A DNA stretch of 64,000 bases from Pseudomonadaceae bacterium (GCA_024743175.1 JANSXA010000003.1:496001-560000), one strand, 5' to 3'. Numbered from the stretch's first letter, positions 45,417 through 54,312 are shown. The notes: generated by a model not told the origin, from the sequence alone. Translations and numbers: made by a program.

Positions 45417-46001
45417 ATGGCACAGCTTCTTCGCGTGGACGCCAGCATGCGTCACGCAGGGTCACACAGCCGCGTACTAGCGGACAGGCTGGTAGATAAA
45501 ATCAATAAAAAACAATCGCTTAGCGTGATAAAAAGAGACCTTTCTGAAGGTGTGCCGATGGTTGATGAAGCCTGGATTGCAGCTAACTTTACGCCGTCCG
45601 AAGAGCGCAGCTCTGAACATCATGCGGCCCTGGCCACTTCGGATGCACTGGTGGAAGAGCTGCGTGCCTCCGACGTGATTGTGATTGCTCTGCCGATTTA
45701 CAACTTTGGTGTGCCTGCCGCGTTTAAAGCCTGGATCGATATGGTCACTCGGGCCAAGGAAACTTTTGAATATACCGCCACTGGCCCGCAGGGATTGCTG
45801 AGCGGCAAAACAGCCTACGTCATCATGACCTCCGGCGGCACTGCGCTGGGGTCGCCCATCGACTTTGTTTCACCCTGGCTCAAACATGTGCTGGCTTTTG
45901 TGGGTATTGAGAATCTGCAGATAATCGACGCAAGCGCGGTGCTGTTTGATGAGGCGGGTGTTCTGGCGCGCGCACAGGCTCAGATTGACGAGCTGGCGTA
46001 G
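45417..46001 (+). CDS. FMN-dependent NADH azoreductase / quinone reductase (AzoR-like)
   Basis: A flavodoxin-fold FMN enzyme of 194 residues that reduces quinones and azo dyes by two-electron transfer from NAD(P)H. The N-terminal phosphate-binding loop DASMRHAGSHSR (normally SxxxxxSxS), the block ASDVIVIALPIYNFGVPAAFKAWIDMV that binds the FMN ring, and the region GKTAYVIMTSGG are all present. ATG follows AGAGGTAAACC. It probably protects against quinone stress. It precedes the VanZ-like gene by about 33 bp on the same strand. Confidence 0.93.
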   Translation: MAQLLRVDASMRHAGSHSRVLADRLVDKINKKQSLSVIKRDLSEGVPMVDEAWIAANFTPSEERSSEHHAALATSDALVEELRASDVIVIALPIYNFGVPAAFKAWIDMVTRAKETFEYTATGPQGLLSGKTAYVIMTSGGTALGSPIDFVSPWLKHVLAFVGIENLQIIDASAVLFDEAGVLARAQAQIDELA

Positions 46002-46034
46002 AGTCGAATCATCAGACGTTAACTGATCGGGTTG

Positions 46035-46955
46035 ATGGCGAGCCAACCGCAAAAAAGCCGCATGGTTCTGCTTTTTGTAGCTCTTGGTGTATTGCTGCTG
46101 TTGCCGGTGCCGGACTTTGTAGATGACCATTATCTGTTAGGGATATTGCAGAACGCGGGCCATGCGCCGGGGTTTGCAATTCTGACCTATGGTTGCCTCT
46201 ATCTGGCTGATGCGCGCAGCCCCTCAGGGTACGCGCGCGTTGTTGGCCTGGTCCTGATGTTTGCGGTTGCAACTGAAGTTCTGCAGCATTTTACTCATCG
46301 ACAATTCTCTGTCGCGGACATTGGCAGTGACGTAACTGGCGTGGCGTTTGCGTTAGCCGCTTGGCTCTTACGTTTTGATCACCGCGTCAGGCAGACGCTC
46401 TGGTTACGGCGTCTGACGGCACTGACCGGAATGGCTGCACTGGTGTTGATGCTTGCGCCTCCTCTTCTGGGTCTATCAACCTGGCTAGACAGGAAAGCCA
46501 GGTTTCCCGTTCTACTTGAGCCTGACATGGCAAATGTCCTGATGATGACCGCGTCGCTAGGCAGCCAGGAGGAAGTTGACATCACTCTGCATCCCGATCG
46601 TATTTCAGTTGATCTGCTTGCCGGTCCCCGGCCGGGGCTTGTCATCAAAGATTTTGTTGCCGACTGGCAGGGTTATGAAGTGCTGGTCATAGAAGTGTCA
46701 AAATCGGGCGAAGGTGAACTGTTTCTGGAGTTATATGTGCGGGATAAAGCCAGTGCTTTGGAAGGCTCAGACTGGTTCTTTGCCCATGCTCTGATTGAAA
46801 CTGAGGGCTGGCATCAGTTACGGTTTACGCTGGACGATATTCAAAACGGACCGCGCAGCCGCTCCGCAGATTTATCTCAGATTGCCGCGATCGCCTTGCA
46901 TCGACGTGCGGGCACCGCGTCCCAGCTTTCTATTCGAAAAATCTATCTGCAGTAG
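46035..46955 (+). CDS. VanZ-like membrane domain fused to a soluble C-terminal domain
   Basis: A 306-residue protein. The first half has four hydrophobic helices with the VanZ/teicoplanin-resistance-like arrangement (KSRMVLLFVALGVLLLLPVPD, LQNAGHAPGFAILTYGCLYLA, VVGLVLMFAVATEVLQHF, ADIGSDVTGVAFALAAWLL), including the EVLQHF and DIxxDxxG pattern typical of the family. The second half (about residues 160-306) is predicted beta-rich, with LSIRKIYLQ at the end, and resembles a galactose-binding or CBM11-like jelly-roll facing the periplasm. Function unknown. The frame opens with TTG one codon before the ATG used. Confidence 0.78.
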   Translation: MASQPQKSRMVLLFVALGVLLLLPVPDFVDDHYLLGILQNAGHAPGFAILTYGCLYLADARSPSGYARVVGLVLMFAVATEVLQHFTHRQFSVADIGSDVTGVAFALAAWLLRFDHRVRQTLWLRRLTALTGMAALVLMLAPPLLGLSTWLDRKARFPVLLEPDMANVLMMTASLGSQEEVDITLHPDRISVDLLAGPRPGLVIKDFVADWQGYEVLVIEVSKSGEGELFLELYVRDKASALEGSDWFFAHALIETEGWHQLRFTLDDIQNGPRSRSADLSQIAAIALHRRAGTASQLSIRKIYLQ

Positions 46956-47001
46956 TTTTTGGCGTGCATACTAGTAATCGACTTTGCATCTGGGGAGAAC
47001 A

Positions 47002-47421
47002 TTGAGCTACAACAAACCCATTCCTAACAAAGGAACACATACAAAACCCTTCTGGGAAGGTGCCGAGGCAGGTAAATTGATGCTGCCACGCTGTCAGGAC
47101 TGTAATCGCGTGCACTGGTATCCGCGGCACATCTGCCCGAACTGCCACTCCATGAACCTGGAATGGATAGAAGCCAGCGGCGAAGGCACGGTGCACACCT
47201 TTGCCGTGCAACACCTTGTGTTTGGCAAGTGGGCTGAAGAAGCGCCGTTTGTCACCGCTTATATTGACCTGAAAGAAGGCGATCGAATGTTGACGGTGCT
47301 GCGCGGAGTTGACCCGAATAAACCTGAAGAGATCAAAGTGGGTGCACAAGTAAAAGTTGAGTTTGAGCAGGCCAATGACGATACGTTCATACCGTATTGG
47401 CGTGTGGTGGAGGGTCAATAA
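47002..47421 (+). CDS. Zn-ribbon and OB-fold (DUF35) acyl-CoA-binding protein
   Basis: A 139-residue DUF35 protein. The N-terminal zinc ribbon has CQDCNRVHWYPRHICPNC (four Cys), followed by the OB-fold with GEGTVHTFAV and APFVTAYIDLKEG. DUF35 proteins form complexes with thiolase-fold partners and feed acyl-CoA, for example ChsH2 with Ltp2 in steroid side-chain cleavage. TTG at 47002 is supported by GGGGAG; a TTG at 46984 is upstream. Its stop shares one base with the ATG of the thiolase-like gene (TAATG), so the two are coupled and probably make one complex. Confidence 0.92.
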   Translation: MSYNKPIPNKGTHTKPFWEGAEAGKLMLPRCQDCNRVHWYPRHICPNCHSMNLEWIEASGEGTVHTFAVQHLVFGKWAEEAPFVTAYIDLKEGDRMLTVLRGVDPNKPEEIKVGAQVKVEFEQANDDTFIPYWRVVEGQ

Positions 47422-48632
47422 TGCCGGGTCAATTATCTAAAGCTGCAGCCATTGTGGGTGCGGCGGAAGCCAACGAAATTGGATTCCTGGAAGAGCCGAT
47501 TACTGCGCTGCAGTTACATATTGAAGCGATCAAAAATCTAAGTGATCAAACCGGTATTCCGATCAGCAGGATTGATGGTGTTTTCTCTACCGGCTGGTCT
47601 ACTGAGTTGTGTGAGCATCTCGGTATTACCCCTAAATACATTGATACCACAGCTGTGGGCGGATGTTCTTTTGAGATGCACGTTCACCACGCCATGGCGG
47701 CAATACATGCGGGCATTATCGATATTGCTCTGGTCAGCCACGGCGAAAACGGACACTCCCGGCGTAAGATTGGTGGCGGCGGATCCGGCAACTATGGCGC
47801 CGGTGCAGGTGCCTTATCTCCGGCTGCCGAGATGACGATGGCTTACGGCCTGACCGGGGCACCGTCTAATTATGCACACGCCATGGTGCGGCACATGCAC
47901 CGCTACGGCACTGCGCGCGAAGATTATGCGCACATTGCCAAAGTGACTCGAGACTGGGCAACCCTGAATCCTCGTGCGGCCATGTATTCCAAAGACAAAC
48001 ATCCTTTTGGTGGTCCGATTACCGTTGAGCAGGTTGAAGAGTCACGGGTGATTGCCTGGCCGCTGACCATTCTGCACTGCTGTATGGTGGCTGACCATGG
48101 TGGTGCGGTATTTGTCTGCAGTCCGAAGATCGCGGCCAGCTTGAATACCAGGCCAGTCTGGATTGCAGGTGCCGGAGAAAGCATGGGGCACGGCAACATG
48201 CTGGAGATGCAGGATTTTACCGCAACCTCGGCGTCCAAATCTGCGCAGAGCGCCTACACCATGGCCGGTATGGGTCCTGCAGATATGGAAATGGCGTTAA
48301 TCTATGACTCTTTCACCATTACCGCTGCCATAACGGCTGAAATGCTGGGGCTGGCTGCACCGGGAGAAGGGCATCTGTTATGGAAAGACGGCCATGCTGC
48401 ACCCGGTGGTAGATTACCGATCAACACAAATGGCGGTGGGTTGTCGTTCAATCACAGCGGCATGTACGGTATGCCATTATTGATTGAAGCTTATCGCCAG
48501 CTGTCGGGCACTGCGGAAGACGGTATTCATGGTGATAAAGGCAAACAGACAAGCGCACGTACCTGCGTAGTGAACGGCACTGGTGGCAGTCTATCGACTA
48601 CGGGTACGCTGGTTTTAATAGCAGACGACTAA
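47421..48632 (+). CDS. Thiolase-fold protein, lipid-transfer (Ltp2-like) type
   Basis: A 403-residue thiolase-superfamily protein. TAVGGCSFEMHVHHAMAAI stands where thiolases have the nucleophilic Cys loop, SHGENGHSR and YDSFTITAAI follow the family, and INTNGGGLSFNHSGMYG gives the GG-His block. The usual C-terminal Cys-x-Gly is replaced by NGTGGSLSTTGTLVL, as in non-thiolytic lipid-transfer relatives. It may be a retro-aldolase or acyl-CoA lyase rather than a true thiolase; whether the Cys of GGCS is catalytic is open. ATG overlaps the DUF35 stop by one base, and a molybdenum hydroxylase gene follows after 18 bp. Confidence 0.88.
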   Translation: MPGQLSKAAAIVGAAEANEIGFLEEPITALQLHIEAIKNLSDQTGIPISRIDGVFSTGWSTELCEHLGITPKYIDTTAVGGCSFEMHVHHAMAAIHAGIIDIALVSHGENGHSRRKIGGGGSGNYGAGAGALSPAAEMTMAYGLTGAPSNYAHAMVRHMHRYGTAREDYAHIAKVTRDWATLNPRAAMYSKDKHPFGGPITVEQVEESRVIAWPLTILHCCMVADHGGAVFVCSPKIAASLNTRPVWIAGAGESMGHGNMLEMQDFTATSASKSAQSAYTMAGMGPADMEMALIYDSFTITAAITAEMLGLAAPGEGHLLWKDGHAAPGGRLPINTNGGGLSFNHSGMYGMPLLIEAYRQLSGTAEDGIHGDKGKQTSARTCVVNGTGGSLSTTGTLVLIADD

Positions 48633-48650
48633 CAGAACCGTTCAGGTTCA

Positions 48651-50903
48651 ATGGAGATGAAGATGGCTGAGGCGCAGGATTATACCTATGTGGGAACAAG
48701 ACCTGTTCGGCCCGACGGTATCGAAAAAGTTACCGGTAAAGCGAACTATGGTGCTGATGAGTCGCGCCCCGGGTTAATCCATGGCGTGGTTGTACGCAGT
48801 ACCCATGCGCATGCCCTGATCGAAGATATTGATGTATCGGAAGCGCTTGCGCTGGATGGGGTCTATTCAGTGGTTACTGCTGCTGATTTTCCGGCACGGG
48901 ACAAGATTTCACCCGCGCGCAAGCGTATGTTTGAAAATATCATTGCCGGCCACAAAGTTGTCTATCACGGTCAACCGCTGGCGGCAGTGGCGGCATCGAG
49001 TGTGGCGTTAGCGCAAAAAGCTGCTGATCTGGTCAAAGTCACCTACAAAGCATTGCCCGTTGTCCTGGATATGCGCGACGCCATGGCGCCTGATGCCAGC
49101 GTTCTGCACGATGATATGTTTACTCAGGGTCTGCCGGAAACACCTGACAAGCCGTCGAACGTTGTGCAGAAAACTGCCATCAGGAAAGGCGATATTGACG
49201 AAGGATTTGCAGAAGCCGACATTGTTATCGAGCGGGAATTTGTCACGCCGATGGTGCATCAGGGTTATATTGAACCGCATGCGTGTACCGCAGATGTGAA
49301 TACAGACGGACATACAACGTTGTGGTGCTCGTCCCAGGGCCATTTTGGCATTCGCGATATGGCCGCCTTGTCTCTCGGCATGGATGCAGGAGATATCCGG
49401 GTTGTACCCCAGGAAATTGGCGGTGGTTTTGGCGGCAAAACCGTAGTTTATCTGGAACCCCTGGCGATCAAATTGTCTGCTAAAGCGGGGCGGCCGGTGA
49501 AAATGGTCATGCCCCGGGATGAAGTGTTCAGGGCAACAGGACCAGCGTCCGGTACCATTAACACGGTCAAAATCGGCGCCAAAAAAGACGGCACCATTGT
49601 CGCTGCGTACGCCAACCTGTTGTATGAAGCCGGTGCCTTTCCAGGCAGCCCTCTGGGTGCCGGCGCCATGTGTATATTTGCACCTTACGACATTCCAAAC
49701 ATATTGATTGAGGGGACAGAGGTGGTTGTGAATAAGCCACGTGTTGCCGCGTATAGAGCGCCGGGTGCACCTCAATCCATGTTTGCCGGTGAATCGGTGC
49801 TTGATGAGCTGGCACAGACGCTGGACATGGATCCTATTGATCTGCGATTGAAAAACGCGGCCACCAAAGGTACTCACGCAGCCTATGGACCCAGGTTCAA
49901 AGACATTGGTCTGGTGGAATGTCTGCAGGCTGCCAAGGCGCACCCCAATTACCAGCGGGCGCTGGAAAAGAACCAGGGGCGTGGTGTTGCTGTTGGTTTC
50001 TGGTTCAATGCGGGCAACAACTCCAGTGCCGAGGTGCATGTGGCTGAATCCGGCATGATCCAGATTGTTGAGGGCAGCCCGGATATCGGCGGCAGTCGTG
50101 CGGCTATGGCGCTGATGGCGGCGGAGACGATGCAGGTCCCCTATGACCGAATCCGGGTGCGCATCGGCGATACGGACAGTACCGGTTTCTGTAACACCAC
50201 GGGCGGTAGTCGAACCACGTTTGCTACCGGCATGGCGGTTATCAATGCCTGTGAAGACGTTGTTGTGCAGTTAAAGGAGCGTGCTGCCATTACCTGGGGC
50301 ATTGATGCCGATCAGGTCGACTGGCGTGATGGACAGGCTTTCCCGAAGCCCGGCGTCAATACCGAAGCTGAGCCATTAACCCTGGCAAAGCTCGCGCGTA
50401 GCTTCCCGAAAACCGGCGGACCGATATCCGCGCGTGCATCTCTGAATGCACAGGGACCAGGGCCATCCTTTGCCGTCAATTTCTGCGATGTGGAAGTTGA
50501 TCGCGAAACAGGCAGTACCCAGGTGCTGAGTTTTACGGCAATTCAGGACGCGGGCCGGGCGATACATCCAGACTATGTTGAGGGTCAGATGCAGGGTGGT
50601 GCGGCGCAAGGTATTGGTTGGGCGTTGAATGAAGAATATCTGTTTGATGAAAACGGCATTCTGGAAAACCCGGGTTTTCTGGATTACCGCATTCCGGTCG
50701 CGTCAGATCTGCCCATGATCGATACGCAGATTATCGAAGTGCACAACGATACTCATCCTTATGGCGTACGCGGCGTTGGCGAAACACCGATCATCGCGCC
50801 GCTGGCAGCAGTCGGCAATGCGGTCAGCCGCGCGCTGGGCATCCGTATGAGCGACCTGCCGCTGTCGCCGCCTAAGGTGCTGGCGATCATAGACGGTCAG
50901 TAA
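48651..50903 (+). CDS. Xanthine dehydrogenase family molybdopterin-binding subunit
   Basis: A 750-residue molybdenum hydroxylase large subunit. GSRPDGIEKVTGKANYG-like N-terminus, EIGGGFGGKTVVYLEP (molybdopterin contact), RAPGAPQSMFAGESVLDELA, TTGGSRTTFATGMAV and the active-site Glu711 in RGVGETPIIAPLAAVGNAV are present. Family members hydroxylate purines, aldehydes or heteroaromatic compounds with water as oxygen source. The small 2Fe-2S subunit and FAD subunit genes normally adjacent are missing. ATG at 48651, with a second in-frame ATG at 48663 after GGAGATGAAG. It lies 18 bp after the thiolase-like gene, so a shared pathway is likely. Substrate unknown. Confidence 0.93.
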   Translation: MEMKMAEAQDYTYVGTRPVRPDGIEKVTGKANYGADESRPGLIHGVVVRSTHAHALIEDIDVSEALALDGVYSVVTAADFPARDKISPARKRMFENIIAGHKVVYHGQPLAAVAASSVALAQKAADLVKVTYKALPVVLDMRDAMAPDASVLHDDMFTQGLPETPDKPSNVVQKTAIRKGDIDEGFAEADIVIEREFVTPMVHQGYIEPHACTADVNTDGHTTLWCSSQGHFGIRDMAALSLGMDAGDIRVVPQEIGGGFGGKTVVYLEPLAIKLSAKAGRPVKMVMPRDEVFRATGPASGTINTVKIGAKKDGTIVAAYANLLYEAGAFPGSPLGAGAMCIFAPYDIPNILIEGTEVVVNKPRVAAYRAPGAPQSMFAGESVLDELAQTLDMDPIDLRLKNAATKGTHAAYGPRFKDIGLVECLQAAKAHPNYQRALEKNQGRGVAVGFWFNAGNNSSAEVHVAESGMIQIVEGSPDIGGSRAAMALMAAETMQVPYDRIRVRIGDTDSTGFCNTTGGSRTTFATGMAVINACEDVVVQLKERAAITWGIDADQVDWRDGQAFPKPGVNTEAEPLTLAKLARSFPKTGGPISARASLNAQGPGPSFAVNFCDVEVDRETGSTQVLSFTAIQDAGRAIHPDYVEGQMQGGAAQGIGWALNEEYLFDENGILENPGFLDYRIPVASDLPMIDTQIIEVHNDTHPYGVRGVGETPIIAPLAAVGNAVSRALGIRMSDLPLSPPKVLAIIDGQ

Positions 50904-51010
50904 GGGCTGGTTTCAGGGTCACAGGCGCCAGACATGGAAATGGACCCTGGACGCGCATTTCCAGGCTAATCAGATTAAACTGCCGGGTTTTCACGGAGAT
51001 CCGACAGTTT

Positions 51011-51904
51011 ATGAGCGCAAACAGAAGTACCGGTGATGCTCTTGAGTTTCAGGTTTTTAATCGTCGCATAACAGCCAAGCGATGGGGTCACAAGCAGGGG
51101 ATACCCACCTTTGCTCTGCACGGCTGGTTGGATAACGCCAACACTTTTGATCGACTGGCGCCGCTGCTGCCGGAACTTGATTTTGTGGCGTTGGATTTTG
51201 CCGGTCATGGTCTCTCGGACCATCGTCCCCCAGGCCAGCACTATCATCCCCTCACAGACATACAGGACATTCTTGCCGTTGCTGAGCAGCTGGGCTGGCG
51301 TGAGTTCTCTTTGCTGGGGCATTCCATGGGCGCGGCCATTGCCAGTGAGTTGACGGCAACCTTTCCAGAGAAGGTTGTGCGGGCGGTCTTCATCGATGGG
51401 CTTATGGCCACTGGCGGTGTAACGGCGCAGGAGCGTTTAGAGCAGAACCGCAATGCGATAGAAAGCATGCTGCACGCAGACAAGAAGGTGCCAAAAATTT
51501 ATCCGGATCTTGAAACCATGGCGCAGCGTGTGACTCAGGCAACCGACCAGTCTATGGCTGCGGCTCTGACGCTGGTCCAGCGCGGACACAAAATTGTTGA
51601 CGGTGGTGTCACCTGGAGAACGGACCCGCGTATTCGTTTTGCAACACCACTGCGCCCGACACGGGAGCAGATTGATCTGTTGCTGAAAAACAGCACGGCA
51701 CCCAGTCTACTGCTGGTGGCTGAACAGGGTGATACCTGGTACCAGGGTGAAATCAATGATGCCAGCGCAGCGCACCCGCACCTCACTATTGAGCGTATGC
51801 AGGGACCCCATCATATTCACCTGGAGCCCGAACACGTCGATGCGGTTGCTCGCTACATACGTGATTTCCTCGACCTTGATGCGCGCTCGCGTGAGCGCGC
51901 TTAG
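51011..51904 (+). CDS. Alpha/beta hydrolase
   Basis: A 297-residue alpha/beta hydrolase. The oxyanion block is LHGWLDNANTFDRLAPLLP, the nucleophile elbow is LLGHSMGAAIAS with Ser near residue 107, the acid is likely the Asp or Glu near AEQGDTWYQG and the His is in GPHHIHLEPE. It has no signal peptide and resembles serine-hydrolase-like and haloalkane-related esterases (MEST-like). The end of the coding sequence overlaps the convergent DsbA-fold gene by four bases. Separated from the molybdenum subunit gene by 107 bp. Confidence 0.9.
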   Translation: MSANRSTGDALEFQVFNRRITAKRWGHKQGIPTFALHGWLDNANTFDRLAPLLPELDFVALDFAGHGLSDHRPPGQHYHPLTDIQDILAVAEQLGWREFSLLGHSMGAAIASELTATFPEKVVRAVFIDGLMATGGVTAQERLEQNRNAIESMLHADKKVPKIYPDLETMAQRVTQATDQSMAAALTLVQRGHKIVDGGVTWRTDPRIRFATPLRPTREQIDLLLKNSTAPSLLLVAEQGDTWYQGEINDASAAHPHLTIERMQGPHHIHLEPEHVDAVARYIRDFLDLDARSRERA

Positions 51905-52488
51905 GCGCTGACGTCTGCGCTGAGCAGTTCTTCAATCCAGGGCAGGTGTTCGCGACCGATGAACACCTGGCCTGCAAAGACATACCCCGGAGTTTCAATA
52001 ACACCCTGATCCTCTGCCGCCAGAGCGGCTTCATCGACGATATGTTCTGCAGCCTGGGTTTCAGGCACCGGGATGTTGAGCTCCAACTCTTTTAACAGAG
52101 CCGCCACCACTTTCGGGTCATCCAGATCCTTCTGTTCCTGCCAGTAGGCTCTGAAAGCTGCCTCAATATAGGTGTCGACATCGTTGTCGAGTGTCTGCAG
52201 TACAGCCAGTGCAAGTTTTGCATCGAACGGCTGGTCTCGAAAGGCCATAGGCAGATTCTGCACTTCTGCATAAAGCAGGTGTACATCCCGGCGGGCAAGG
52301 GCGCGTACGCGCCGGTGTTTTTCACCTTTGTTCTCATTAAGCTTCTGCTCGGGAATGGAGCTCAAGCGTGTATTGAAAGGGTGCCAGTTTGCCTGGATGC
52401 CGGTTCGAGCGAGCAGGGCACGTGTTGGCGCGAGCGCAAGGTACGCAGCGGGGGACTTGAAGTCGATATAAATGTCGATTGAGGTCAT
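51901..52488 (-). CDS. DsbA-family / 2-hydroxychromene-2-carboxylate isomerase-like protein
   Basis: A 195-residue thioredoxin-fold protein with an inserted helical domain. The active position is Ser in IYIDFKSPAAYLALAP, as in kappa-class glutathione transferases and hydroxychromene carboxylate isomerases, and not the CxxC of oxidising DsbA proteins. IETPGYVFAGQVFIGREHLPWIEELL is the conserved C-terminal cis-Pro block. No signal peptide. Its ATG overlaps the stop of the paralogous upstream gene by four bases (ATGA), so both are co-translated and could form a heterodimer. Reaction unknown; isomerisation or glutathione conjugation of an aromatic-ring-cleavage product is possible. Confidence 0.87.
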   Translation of the reverse strand: MTSIDIYIDFKSPAAYLALAPTRALLARTGIQANWHPFNTRLSSIPEQKLNENKGEKHRRVRALARRDVHLLYAEVQNLPMAFRDQPFDAKLALAVLQTLDNDVDTYIEAAFRAYWQEQKDLDDPKVVAALLKELELNIPVPETQAAEHIVDEAALAAEDQGVIETPGYVFAGQVFIGREHLPWIEELLSADVSA

Positions 52489-53153
52489 AGCGGATAGGCC
52501 ATATCCGGCGCAGGTCCCTGCTTACCGGTCAGCGACCAGCGCACAAACGGCAGGTGTTCGCGTCCGAACAGAATTTTATTATCGAAAATATAGGTAGGCA
52601 CGCCGTAGATGCCGGCATCGTGGAGCTCGGCTTGCAAGCTATCGTGAGCCTGCCGACCCGGGCCAGTGGCATAAGCCGCAAAATCATCGGCGTCGACGCC
52701 TGCTGTTCGCAGACAGTCAACAACGACATCAACGTCTTCTATATCCAGTTCGCGTCGCCAGAAGGGCGGATAGACAGCATCAAAATAGTGTCTCAATCGC
52801 TCTGGTGCCTGTTCTGCCACCCAGGTAATGCCCATGTTGGCGAGGCTCGAATCCCAGATCTTTTCCGTGCCCTTGAGAATGTAGCCTTGCCGCTCAGCAT
52901 ATCGGCGCGCGTCTTTGTAAGCGTATTTCACGTTCAACCATTGAGCCGGACTGCGGTTGGACGCAACAACCTTGCCAGCGGTTTTTTTAGCCGAGCCCAG
53001 GTAGCTGGGAATATCCAGGGTTAATCCCCGCCAGTCGAACTTCATGCCAAGCTCTGTTTCCAGCGCCTGGGTGGGTTTTACGGCGATAAACGCGTAAGGG
53101 CTTTTGATGTCGAGGTAGACAATCAGCGGCGCCTGGGTTTCTAGTGGTTTCAT
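52485..53153 (-). CDS. DsbA-family / 2-hydroxychromene-2-carboxylate isomerase-like protein (paralogue)
   Basis: A 222-residue DsbA-fold protein, clearly related to the following gene. LIVYLDIKSPYAFIAVKPTQ has Ser-Pro-Tyr at the active position, the arrangement of HCCA isomerases, and GVPTYIFDNKILFGREHLPFVRWSL is the cis-Pro block ending with the same FGREHLP motif as its neighbour. The helical insert (about residues 75-180) contains WDSSLANMGITWVAEQAPERLRHYFDAVYP. Cytoplasmic. It is the first gene of this minus-strand pair and is divergent from the secreted 347-residue protein gene across 115 bp. Confidence 0.87.
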   Translation of the reverse strand: MKPLETQAPLIVYLDIKSPYAFIAVKPTQALETELGMKFDWRGLTLDIPSYLGSAKKTAGKVVASNRSPAQWLNVKYAYKDARRYAERQGYILKGTEKIWDSSLANMGITWVAEQAPERLRHYFDAVYPPFWRRELDIEDVDVVVDCLRTAGVDADDFAAYATGPGRQAHDSLQAELHDAGIYGVPTYIFDNKILFGREHLPFVRWSLTGKQGPAPDMAYPL

Positions 53154-53268
53154 AGAGCGTTACCCTAGTAGTGCTGATGCGTGAGGTAAAGCTTGCTTTG
53201 GGTGTCAGCGTTTAAGATTATCAGGCATGACAGAAGTTAAGCATCGGACCTGCAGAGAGGAAAAATAG

Positions 53269-54312
53269 ATGAAAGCCATCACATTGCTACTTGCGCTGTT
53301 CACAATGGCTGCAGCCCAGGCGGACATCAAACGCACCGCCAGCGGCAAACCGGACTTATCCGGGGTATACGACACCGGCACCCTGACACCACTGAACAGG
53401 CCCGAAGAATTTGGTGATAACCAGTACATGACACGGGAAGAAGCCGACAAGATAACCGCACGCACCAAGGCGGTTTTTGATTTTGCGAATCGCGAAAGTG
53501 ATCCAGACCGGGGTGCTCCGCAGAAAGGGGGTGACGGCAACAACACCGCAGGTGCCGGTGGCGTAGGTGGGTACAACGCATTCTGGATTGATCCTGGCAG
53601 CGACACCTTTGAAATCAACGGAAAGTTTCGCACTTCAATTATTTATGAGCCGAAAAACGGTCGTCAACCCGCGCGAACCCCGCAGAGCATGGCGCGGATG
53701 GCTTCAGCCTATAAGTCATTTGGCCATGACAATGACGGCACCGCATCCTGGCTGGCTTTTGATGGTCCGGGCCCCTTTGACGGTCCGGAAAGCCTGGCGC
53801 CTTCCGAACGCTGTCTGATCAGCTTTGGTTCAACGGTACCGGTAATTCCCAGCCTGTATAACAACTACAAGCGCATTCTGCAGACGGAAGACTATGTTCT
53901 GATTTATCACGAGATGGTGCATGACGCTCGCATCGTGCGCATGAATCAAGAGCATGGGCCAAGTGATCACCGCACCTGGATGGGTGATTCCATAGGCTAT
54001 TGGGAAGGTGACACGTTGATTGTGAAGACTAAAAACTTCAAAAATATCAGTGGCTTAGCTGGCGCAAGTGATCAGCTTGAAGTGACCGAGCGCTTCAGCC
54101 GCCACCCCGACGGGTATCTGATTTATAACTTCACGGTGAACGACCCTGGTGCCTGGACCGCGCCCTGGAGTGGTGAATACACCTGGGCACCCAGCGATGA
54201 CAAAGTTTATGAGTACGCCTGTCACGAAGGTAACTACGCGATGGGTAACATCCTTCGCGGCGCGCGCCTGCTGGAAAGTGAATGGGATGGGCCCGTCGCT
54301 GGCGGACAGTAG
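53269..54312 (+). CDS. Secreted protein of unknown function (GKPDLSGVY type)
   Basis: A 347-residue exported protein. The signal peptide MKAITLLLALFTMAAAQA precedes KRTASGKPDLSGVYDTGT, a motif seen at the start of a large family of uncharacterised secreted proteins in proteobacteria and acidobacteria. The remainder is probably mostly beta (YVLIYHEMVHDARIVRMN, WMGDSIGYWEGDTLIVKTKNF, YLIYNFTVNDPGAWTAPWSGEYTW), with HEMVHDARIV and EGDTLIV characteristic of the family. No catalytic motif can be recognised. ATG follows AGAGAGGAAAAATAG. The coding end overlaps a longer form of the YkgJ-type gene. Confidence 0.82.
   Translation: MKAITLLLALFTMAAAQADIKRTASGKPDLSGVYDTGTLTPLNRPEEFGDNQYMTREEADKITARTKAVFDFANRESDPDRGAPQKGGDGNNTAGAGGVGGYNAFWIDPGSDTFEINGKFRTSIIYEPKNGRQPARTPQSMARMASAYKSFGHDNDGTASWLAFDGPGPFDGPESLAPSERCLISFGSTVPVIPSLYNNYKRILQTEDYVLIYHEMVHDARIVRMNQEHGPSDHRTWMGDSIGYWEGDTLIVKTKNFKNISGLAGASDQLEVTERFSRHPDGYLIYNFTVNDPGAWTAPWSGEYTWAPSDDKVYEYACHEGNYAMGNILRGARLLESEWDGPVAGGQ

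Noticed and set aside
49008-50039. A 343-residue minus-strand open frame inside the molybdenum hydroxylase gene
   Set aside because: It lies fully opposite a gene with strong family motifs, has His/Cys/Arg-rich low-quality composition and no recognisable domain. It is an antisense shadow.
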